Shown here: one piece after another, positions 32,801-39,613 of the stretch
How positions within the stretch are numbered: position 1 is the stretch's first letter
Layout of the letters: each line of letters starts with the position of its first letter
NCBI GenBank assembly: GCA_014904985.1
Contig: MU129051.1
Location: forward strand, 1-39,613
DNA: 39,613 nucleotides
DNA from: Hydnum rufescens UP504
Taxonomy: Eukaryota > Basidiomycota > Agaricomycetes > Cantharellales > Hydnaceae
Reading direction: 5' to 3'
Translations under genes and position numbers: made by a program
Notes under the pieces: generated by a model
Told to the model about the DNA's origin: nothing
Databases searched by the model: none
Seen by the model: the letters and a program-made list of their open reading frames with translations, nothing else

Positions 32801-32970
32801 CTTGTAGTACCCCACACCTGCTGCAGTGGGTGTGGGGTACTGGGACCATACTCCAGCTCATGTACGGCGGTTTGTGCGGGTTGCCCCAGGACCCTGTCAT
32901 TCAGGTGTTGATAGGCAGGGTCAGGAGGGGGGGGGTTGCGTTGGTATTCGTTGGCATGAGAAGTAAAGTC

Positions 32971-33076
32971 CTGTAATAGAAGGTTATAAATTAGTTAAAA
33001 ATTAAATACCATGCAAAAAGAGCAGCTTTCACTGCTCTTTTGCATGGCTGTAGGTAGTGGGGGCAGAGGAACTGAC
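32971..33076 (-). repeat. Intron-like hairpin module 3-L2
   Basis: Donor GTCAGT, acceptor TTACAG, branch-like CTAAT. The internal stem at about 33,008-33,052 pairs CCATGCAAAA with TTTTGCATGG beyond the GAGCAG core. The exon-side hairpin (about 33,086-33,118) pairs AATCACACACCCGC with GGGTGTGTGATT. Confidence 0.7.
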
Positions 33077-33124
33077 CTGATATGGAATCACACACCCGCC
33101 GTGGTGGGTGTGTGATTCCTGGCA

Positions 33125-33345
33125 CGTCATTTGATGCGGTTGCATCCTCATTGGGTGTGGTGCCATATATTGCATCATTGGTGCATTGCTGTGTCGCATT
33201 GCTGTGTGTCACGCTGCTGCATCATACTGCTGTGTTGTGCTGCCATACGTCGCACTGCCATGTCATGTTCCCATGCATCACACTTCCATGTCGTGTTCCC
33301 ATGCGTTGTGCTGCCGTGTCGCATTCCCGTTTGGGCTCTCATACG
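33125..33345. repeat. 28-bp minisatellite, inverted counterpart of 5,708-5,975
   Basis: Repeats such as GTGCTGCCATACGTCGCACT lie in the exon between modules 3-L1 and 3-L2. They are more diverged and lower in CpG than in element 1. Confidence 0.75.
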
Positions 33346-33362
33346 TTGGGTGAGGCCTCAAT

Positions 33363-33467
33363 CTAAAATAAATAAAGGTGCGTTAGTAAAAAATTCCAAA
33401 GCAGCACAAAAAGAGCAGCTTTCGCTGCTCTTTTTGTGCCATTGTATCTACTAGGAAAAACACTCAC
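33363..33467 (-). repeat. Intron-like hairpin module 3-L1
   Basis: Donor GTGAGT, branch CTAAC, acceptor TTTTAG. Internal hairpin about 33,401-33,441 with a long perfect stem. Confidence 0.75.
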
Positions 33468-33559
33468 CTTGTTGCACCCGCAGCGGCAGGTGCATGGTTG
33501 TGCACTTGCCTTTTCAGGTGGTTGCTTGTTGTGGTTGCAGAGATAGGAAGCAAGATAGA

Positions 33560-33943
33560 TTCAATGCCAGCAATTGCCAATATTCAAGAAGTGCCCAAGT
33601 GCTGGCACTGCAAGCACAGAACACAATAGTAGCAACCATGTATATGTGAAATAAATACTATATAATAAATATTTGCCCAGGAACACCCAAAGACATTGAT
33701 AATGAGTCAGAGCTCAATAAGGCATGAGATGGCTGATTGCAGAGTGGATTGGGCCACTCTGCAATCAGCCATCTCATGCCTTATTGAGCTCTGACTCATT
33801 ATCAATGTCTTTGGGTGTTCCTGGGCAAATATTTATTATATAGTATTTATTTCACATATACATGGTTGCTACTATTGTGTTCTGTGCTTGCAGTGCCAGC
33901 ACTTGGGTGCTTCTTGAATATCAGCAATTGCCGGCATTGAATT
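33560..33943. repeat. Shortened inverted-repeat core of element 3
   Basis: AGAGTGG (33,741-33,747) faces CCACTCT (33,754-33,760) around ATTGGG. The outer part of the core (GGCAATTGCC, GTGCCCAAGTGCTGG, CTCAATAAGGCATGAGATGG) is kept. The inner part with the TATA-like sequences, present in cores 1 and 2, is missing. Confidence 0.8.
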
Positions 33944-33995
33944 TCACAACTGCACAGCCACACCCAGCAACAGAAAGGCGACTGCATGACCAATA

Positions 33996-34048
33996 CAACA
34001 GCAACAACAGCAACAGCAACAGCAGCAGCAGCAGCAGCAGCCCTAGCA
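33996..34048. repeat. CAG/CAA trinucleotide repeat
   Basis: AACAGCAACAG and (CAG)n at the place equivalent to the CTG run of element 1. In frame with the first-exon ORF starting at 33,862 it would encode Asn/Ser. Confidence 0.85.
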
Positions 34049-34094
34049 CACAACCACGACCACACCTGCTGCGGTGGGTGTGGTCATATTTAAG

Positions 34095-34186
34095 GTGAGT
34101 CTCCCCCCCCAATAGATACAGCCATGCAAAAAGAGCAGTGAAAGCTGCTCTTTTTGCGCTACCTTACTGACCCCCTTCCATTCTAG
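34095..34186 (+). repeat. Intron-like hairpin module 3-R1
   Basis: Donor GTGAGT, branch-like TTACTGAC, acceptor TTCTAG. Internal hairpin about 34,123-34,161. The exon-side hairpin (34,060-34,086) pairs GACCACACCTGC with GGGTGTGGTC. Confidence 0.75.
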
Positions 34187-34423
34187 GTCATGCCACAGAG
34201 TCAAATGAAGCCCCCAAACGACAAGGCCCGATTGGCCAGGGCCCAGCAGAAATATGCAAAACCACATGAAACAAAACAAAACAAAGCCAAACAAAACCAC
34301 ACCCAACCCCCACACCAAACCCAATGAAACCATGCCATGCCCAACAAAACAATGCCAAGGAAAAACATGAGAGGTGGCCACACAAACCACACACCTGCTG
34401 TGGCAGGTGTGTGGTACTATTAA

Positions 34424-34541
34424 GTAAGTCTTTCTTTATGGGATGTAGTATGGCACCAAAAGAGCAGCACCAGCTGCTCTTTTGGCACTGCTTGTATTGT
34501 TTTTTTTTTTCTTTTACTAATGTACTGTATTTGCTATTTAG
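34424..34541 (+). repeat. Intron-like hairpin module 3-R2
   Basis: Donor GTAAGT, branch TTACTAAT, acceptor TATTTAG. The internal stem (34,454-34,489) pairs CCAAAAGAGCAGC with GCTGCTCTTTTGG. The exon-side hairpin (34,387-34,415) pairs ACCACACACCTGC with GCAGGTGTGTGGT. Confidence 0.75.
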
Positions 34542-34769
34542 GTACTTTCTCCCTGTGTGAACCAAAACCCGAAACCACCACCGATGAGGCCCAAGGAAAA
34601 ATACTGACATACGCAAGCACAGATGAAGCCCAGGGCAATATACAGGAGCATGCAGCCACCCAGACCCCAACACCCAGTATCCACCCACTCAAGGTCCGCC
34701 CCCTCAACTATCCACAAGATATATGGTGTGTGCCACACACTCGCTTCGGCATGTGTGTGGCACTCTTAG

Positions 34770-34881
34770 ATGAGTTTCTTTTACTAATGGAATATACAAC
34801 AACACCAAAAGAGCAGTGCCAGCTGCTCTTTTGGCATTGCCTTCTGTCTTTTTTTTATTTACTAATCTGTTCTTATTCTAG
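34770..34881 (+). repeat. Intron-like hairpin module 3-R3 with mutated donor
   Basis: The donor position reads ATGAGT after CTTAG, where its tandem neighbours have GTAAGT and GTGAGT. Branch TTTACTAAT and acceptor ATTCTAG are kept. The stem pairs CCAAAAGAGCAG with CTGCTCTTTTGG. Confidence 0.7.
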
Positions 34882-35051
34882 AGATACCTCCACCTCGCAA
34901 TATCTCACCCAACAAATGAATAGACAGGCCCAGGGTGAAACACAGCAGCATGCGCAGCCACCCAAGCCCCCCTTGAGTATCTGCAACATAGATGCTGACA
35001 AAACAAATACAGCACCACACACCCGCTTCAGTGGGTGTGTGGCACTCTTAG

Positions 35052-35157
35052 GTAAGTTTTTTTTAGTTATGCAGTATATGACAATGCCAAAAGAGCAGTG
35101 CCAGCTGCTCTTTTGGCATTGCCTCGTTTTTTATTTACTAATCTGTTCTTATTCTAG
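35052..35157 (+). repeat. Intron-like hairpin module 3-R4
   Basis: Donor GTAAGT, branch TTTACTAAT, acceptor ATTCTAG, stem TGCCAAAAGAGCAG/CTGCTCTTTTGGCA. The exon-side hairpin pairs CCACACACCCGC with GTGGGTGTGTGG. It is the clearest module. Confidence 0.8.
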
Positions 35158-35326
35158 ATACCTCCACCCCGTGATACCCACCTGACGAACGAACAGACAG
35201 CCAGGGCAAAACATGGCAGCATGCGCAGCCACCCAAGATCCCCCCCCCTCAACCATCCACAACATACATGCCGACAACCAAATATGGTGCCACACACCCG
35301 CTTCAGCAGGTGTGTGGCACTCTTAG

Positions 35327-35416
35327 GTGAGTTTTTTTTAGTTATGCAGTATACAACAATGCCAAAAGAGCAGTGCCAGCTGCTCTTTTGGTGATGCCTT
35401 GTTTTTATTTATTTCA
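35327..35416 (+). repeat. Truncated intron-like module 3-R5 at the element end
   Basis: Donor GTGAGT and the CCAAAAGAGCAG hairpin are present. The sequence ends in TTTATTTATTT before a branch site or acceptor and passes into the GGTCAGCC repeat. Confidence 0.7.
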
Positions 35417-35560
35417 CCTCGGTCAGCCACTTGGGCTGACCTCAAAAGGAGTACCATTTGAGGTCATTTTGCCAGCCTAATGAGGGCTAATTTTCTTTGA
35501 TGTCAATTGACAATCCTCAAATTGACCTTATGGGAAATTTTGACATGACCCAATATCAAT
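35417..35560. repeat. GGTCAGCC-type repeat flanking element 3 on the right
   Basis: GGTCAGCCACTTGGGCTGACC, then TCAAAAGGAGTACCATTTGAGG and TTTGATGTCAATTGACAATC. It begins exactly where the last module is cut, as also at 16,487 after element 2. Confidence 0.55.
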
Positions 35561-35824
35561 ACTACATGGAGGGGTCATAGCATAGGGGGACCAGGAAGGA
35601 GTCCAGAAACCCGGAAAATGCTCTTCTTGGGGTCAGTGGGCAATATGGCTTTATCAGTGATAGTCTCAAGTGCTTATAGTTATTGTTTTACTATTCTAAT
35701 GAATGTGAACAAAATTAAGAGGAATTATTACAATACAATGGGAATACACAAAGGATCAATTCCCTTGACCAGGGAAAGAATGCCTTTTGAGATCAGCAGA
35801 GGTAACTGACCAACATTGGTGACA

Positions 35825-36570
35825 GAAGATGAGGAACTGTGAGGCCAGAAGTGGTCATAATACACTGAAAGTGGGTGTGTTGAAAAGATGTGATTTGGGC
35901 ACACAGAATGCACCCACACACAGCCTGAGCAACAACACCTAGCCCCCAGGGGGGGCACATGAACCCAAAATGGAAGATTGAGGATAGTGCAGTGGAAAGT
36001 GGTCGGTTCATCGCGTAAATATGCTCGATGGATTCAGACGAATGGGAAAATTGATTGACCCCAAGAACGCTGAAATCGGTCTTGATTTGACCCCCCCAGG
36101 TGATGTTGACTGGGAGATGAGGGGAAGATGAGGAACTGTGAGGCCAGAAGTTCTCAGAATACACTGGAAGTAGGTGTGTTGAAAAGCTGTGATTGGGTGC
36201 ACAGAATGCACCCACACACAGCCTGAGCAACAACACCTAGCCCCCAGGGGGGGCACATGAACCCAAAATGGAAGATTGAGGATAGTGCAGTGGAAAGTGG
36301 TCGGTTCATCACGTAAATATGCTTGACGGATTCGTATGAATGAGACAAATAAATGGAGCCCAAGAACACTGAAATTGGCCATGATTTGACCCCCCCAGGT
36401 GATGTTGAGTGGGAGATGAGGGGAAGATGAGGAACTGTGAGGCAAGAAGTTCTCAGAATACACTGGAAGTAGGTGTGTTGAAAAGCTGTGATTTGGGCAC
36501 ACAGAATGCACCCACACACAGCCTGAGCAATGACACCTAGCCCCCAGGAGGAGCATATGAACCCAAACAG
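35825..36570. repeat. Tandem ~299-bp units at the outer left arm of element 4
   Basis: GAAGATGAGGAACTGTGAGG recurs at about 35,827, 36,126 and 36,424. Each unit holds a GGGTGCATTCTGTGCACCC-type hairpin, CACCCACACACAGCCTGAGC and a C-rich CCTAGCCCCCAGG. The right arm has two inverse copies (about 38,870-39,110 and 39,150-39,250). No intron signals are evident. Confidence 0.85.
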
Positions 36571-36746
36571 GAAGATTGAGGATAGTGATGTGACATGAAT
36601 CAGGTGGTGTATTCTCTTGAAGTAGGCTTGTTGGAGAGCTGAGATTTGGGCACAGATACTGTGCCCACACTCAGCCTATCCAACAAAGCCAGGACCCCAG
36701 TGGGACCCAGCAACATCACATTTGATGTCAGCTGTCTGTTGAAAGC

Positions 36747-37328
36747 TTGACTCAACACCGGCACTTGCCGAAATTAACAAAGCGCCCATATACACTGTTC
36801 CAATATACCTGGATACCAGCTATTTTTCTGCCACTTATATTGGTAATTCCATTGTTATATTTCTTTGTTTCTCTTCATGTCCACTTGCCTACTATCTTGG
36901 TGTGCTCTGTATACCATATGTGTACACTATTAGCCTTTACACCTCAGGTCTGTTTGCAATGTCCTTTCCAATGGGTACAGTACATGTACTTGGCCATTAT
37001 GTACATTCCTGCCAGGGGGGCCAGGTGTCCTCATGTCCCCATTGTCATCACTGGCCCCCCTTCTTCATATTTCTTTTCTTCCTGCCCCCACCCTCCTCCT
37101 CCTGTTGATTATTTGAGGGACCTCACAGACACACAATTGAGTTTCCCCCCTGACCTAACAGGCATGGACAGTGTCCTACATGAGATATGTATATCAGCAG
37201 ATGGGGGGCCCCTGGCAGTAGTGAAATCCTTTCAGACTCCACAGAGTGGTGAAGAAATGTATTTACTCATATTTTCTGAGGGACAATGGAGTGCACTTGC
37301 CCTCCACTCTGGGAGAGAATCTGAATGA
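36747..37328 (+). CDS. Hydrophobic open frame inside palindrome 4, doubtful
   Basis: A 193-codon frame with two hydrophobic stretches (IFLPLILVIPLLYFFV) near residues 30-50 and a C-terminal part FSEGQWSALALHSGRE. Its mirror in the right arm is open only over 38,186-38,554. No domain recognised. Because the arms are near-identical, the duplicate copy gives no independent support for coding. Confidence 0.2.
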   Translation: MTQHRHLPKLTKRPYTLFQYTWIPAIFLPLILVIPLLYFFVSLHVHLPTILVCSVYHMCTLLAFTPQVCLQCPFQWVQYMYLAIMYIPARGARCPHVPIVITGPPSSYFFSSCPHPPPPVDYLRDLTDTQLSFPPDLTGMDSVLHEICISADGGPLAVVKSFQTPQSGEEMYLLIFSEGQWSALALHSGRESE

Positions 37329-37531
37329 TTAGACCTGAATCCTCAGGGATTGGGGGTGGATTTATTATGCCCACCAGAACCAGGTGTTATTTTCATTCCA
37401 CAAGAAATGCTGTATCAGGCTGTAGTGTCCAGAGTTACAATTTGGATATAGGGGTAGTATCCACTGTTAGTCATGTGGCCATGCATTCTGAACCAAATTC
37501 GAGACTTGTCACATGTCACACAATCCCATGA
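37325..37531 (+). CDS. 68-codon frame, identical to 37,876-38,082 (minus)
   Basis: The frame overlaps the preceding one by an ATGA junction. It begins MIRPESSGIGGG. The mirrored copy gives an identical peptide, showing the arms are identical here. It is probably not a gene. Confidence 0.15.
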   Translation: MIRPESSGIGGGFIMPTRTRCYFHSTRNAVSGCSVQSYNLDIGVVSTVSHVAMHSEPNSRLVTCHTIP

Positions 37532-39255
37532 ACTGACTTTCAGATGGGTGTGACACATGGGGAGGTCACTTGATATTAAAGCACATTTGGGCCTGATTGC
37601 CTCTAAGCACTAGCAAATCCCCAATATGTCTTTCATGGAATTTCTGGCATCCATATGGGGATCTTCCTTTTAGTCCTCAGTATTCCAGCTGTACAATGAA
37701 ATAGTGGTTGGAGATTTGGTAGTGCTTTAAGGACTAAAAGGAAGATCCCCATATGGATGCCAGAAATTCCATGAAAGACATATTGGGGATTTGCTAGTGC
37801 TTAGAGGCAATCAGGCCCAAATGTGCTTTAATATCAAGTGACCTCCCCATGTGTCACACCCATCTGAAAGTCAGTTCATGGGATTGTGTGACATGTGACA
37901 AGTCTCGAATTTGGTTCAGAATGCATGGCCACATGACTAACAGTGGATACTACCCCTATATCCAAATTGTAACTCTGGACACTACAGCCTGATACAGCAT
38001 TTCTTGTGGAATGAAAATAACACCTGGTTCTGGTGGGCATAATAAATCCACCCCCAATCCCTGAGGATTCAGGTCTAATCATTCAGATTCTCTCCCAGAG
38101 TGGAGGGCAAGTGCACTCCATTGTCCCTCAGAAAATATGAGTAAATACATTTCTTCACCACTCTGTGGAGTCTGAAAGGATTTCACTACTGCCAGGGGCC
38201 CCCATCTGCTGATATACATATCTCATGTAGGACACTGTCCATGCCTGTTAGGTCAGGGGGGAAACTCAATTGTGTGTCTGTGAGGTCCCTCAAATAATCA
38301 ACAGGAGGAGGAGGGTGGGGGCAGGAAGAAAAGAAATATGAAGAAGGGGGGCCAGTGATGACAATGGGGACATGAGGACACCTGGCCCCCCTGGCAGGAA
38401 TGTACATAATGGCCAAGTACATGTACTGTACCCATTGGAAAGGACATTGCAAACAGACCTGAGGTGTAAAGGCTAATAGTGTACACATATGGTATACAGA
38501 GCACACCAAGATAGTAGGCAAGTGGACATGAAGAGAAACAAATAAATATAACAATGGAATTACAATATAAGTGGCAGAAAAATAGCTGGTATCCAGGTAT
38601 ATTGGAACAGTGTATATGGGCGCTTTGTTAATTTTGGCAAGTGCTGGTGTTGAGTCAAGCTTTCAACAGACAGCCAACATCAAATGTGATGTTGCTGGGT
38701 CTCACTGGGGTCCTGGCTTTGTTGGATAGGCTGAGTGTGGGCACAGTATCTGTGCCCAAATCTCAGCTCTCCAACAAGCCTACTTCAAGAGAATACACCA
38801 CCTGATTCATGTCACATCACTATCCTCAATCCTTCATGTTTGGGTTCATATGCTCCTCCTGGGGCTAGGTGCATTGCTCAGGCTGTGTGTGGGTGCATTC
38901 TGTGGTGCCCACATCACAGCTTTTTCAAACACACCTACTTCCAGTGTATTCTGAGAACTTTTGCCTCAACAGTTCTCATCTTCCCCTATCTCCCACTCAC
39001 ATCACCTGGGGGGGTCAAAATCATCGCAATTTGATGTTCCTTGGGTCAATCAAATTTGTCTCATTGTCCAAATCCATCAAGACATATTCTACTGTGACAA
39101 ACTGACCACTTTCCACTGTGCTATCCTCAATCTCCAATTTTGGTTTCATGTGACCCCCCTGGGGCTAGGTGTTGTGCTCAGGCTGTGTGTGGGTGCATTC
39201 TGTGGCCCAAATCACAGCTTTTCACACATCTACTTCCAGTGTTTTTGAGAACTTC

Positions 39256-39613
39256 TGCCATGCTGTTCTCATCCATCCCTCACCTTCCCTCACCACCACC
39301 AGGGATGCTCAAATATTTGCTGTTCAAGGATTTAGGCTTGTTTGATTCCTCTTTACCATCCAAAACCTGTGCCCCTTTCTGCACTCTTCAAATTCTTCCA
39401 TCATTCCCTTATGTACTAGTATATTCATGGTGAATCTACCATGCATGCCCCCCATTGAACTATACTGGTCATCCCACCTGTATTTTTGATGTGTTAATCA
39501 TGTACTATGGTATCTCTTTCATACTGATTGGCGAAGCTACTGAGCTGTACTCTTAGTTGCGCATAATGCACGCATGGGGTTGTACTTGAAATATTTGAGA
39601 AGTTTCCTGCCCG
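39256..39613. other. No feature seen
   Basis: Flank of element 4 to the window end. No convincing frame or repeat. Confidence 0.5.

Larger units (their letters stand above)
32040..35416. mobile_element. Palindromic element 3: core with four left and five right intron-like modules
   Basis: Core centre at about 33,750. The left arm (minus-strand modules) is homologous to the left arm of element 2 and, inverted, to the right arm of element 1, including the terminal hairpin and TTA microsatellite. Element 3 is therefore in the opposite orientation to element 1. The right arm has five plus-strand modules. The outer ones (donors 34,770, 35,052 and 35,327) are tandem near-copies 275-282 bp apart. 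The last is cut before its branch site at about 35,416. No transposase is visible. Confidence 0.65.
35820..39255. mobile_element. Palindromic element 4: long inverted repeat with 54-nt spacer
   Basis: Left arm about 36,150-37,676, right arm 37,731-39,250, spacer 37,677-37,730. Inner arms (about 36,720-37,676) are nearly identical; outer arms are clearly diverged. Both arms contain CTCAACACCGGCACTTGCC or its variant with AAAGCGCCC, matching the core motif of elements 1-3. It therefore seems to belong to the same superfamily. It lacks the GCTGCTC intron modules and instead has ~300-bp tandem units at its outer ends. Confidence 0.7.

Noticed and set aside
34520..35185. 221-codon plus-strand frame over modules 3-R3 and 3-R4
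   Set aside because: It reads straight through donors, hairpins and acceptors of the modules. It is open because tandem near-copies repeat the same frame.
36008..36670. Minus-strand frames of 121-220 codons in the 299-bp repeats
   Set aside because: Openness is inherited by repetition of one unit. Two different frames are open over the same units, and no start or domain is convincing.
36747..38554. Duplicated host gene pair in palindrome 4
   Set aside because: Identity of the two frames only reflects identity of the palindrome arms. No domain or intron supports a gene.

Overview
The window looks like transposon-dense DNA from a filamentous basidiomycete, most likely an Agaricomycete. The evidence is two KDZ-type transposases with CxC1-like cysteine clusters, short GT-AG introns of about 50-75 nt, a GRF zinc finger gene, a Zn2Cys6 remnant and a solo LTR. 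I see no bacterial-type operons, no rRNA, no intact tRNA and no CRISPR. Almost every protein-coding locus is decayed. The dominant lesion is an in-frame TGA where an arginine CGA would fit, as expected from C-to-T decay at CpG (RIP-like or methylation-linked). The frame-by-frame gene calls are my own readings; no homology search was possible.

Layout. 1-1,255 (minus): 3' part of a decayed gene whose paralogue lies at 27,228-30,881. About 2,316-6,975: palindromic element 1. 6,976-9,500: remnants of a Zn2Cys6 protein, an AT-hook-like basic ORF, an acidic/coiled-coil ORF and a decayed minus-strand gene. 10,245-13,572: KDZ transposase copy 1 (plus). 14,440-16,486: palindromic element 2. 16,858-20,670 (minus): KDZ copy 2, split by a 681-bp solo LTR with a 5-bp target duplication. 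20,694-21,960: tandem repeats. 22,315-25,271 (minus): an unknown gene and a GRF-type zinc finger gene. 25,697-27,110: repeat-rich, CpG-retaining DNA with a tRNA-like head and three 160-bp tandem units. 27,228-30,881: large decayed gene. 32,040-35,416: palindromic element 3. 35,820-39,255: palindromic element 4, with arms of about 1.5 kb.

The most unusual content is the palindromic family. Elements 1-3 share an inverted-repeat core, from which arrays of about 100-nt modules run outward on both sides. Each module looks like a spliceosomal intron: GTRAGT-type donor, CTAAC/CTAAT branch site and TAG acceptor. Each carries an internal hairpin built on AAAAGAGCAGC/GCTGCTCTTTT, and directly before each donor lies a second hairpin of the CCACACCCGC/GCGGGTGTGG type. 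I count 21 complete modules and one truncated one, all with the donor towards the core. Stem sequences vary while pairing is kept. Two of the three intron-bearing cores have TATA-like sequences on both sides, so a divergent pair of multi-intron transcripts is a reasonable hypothesis. I know of no described element with this architecture.
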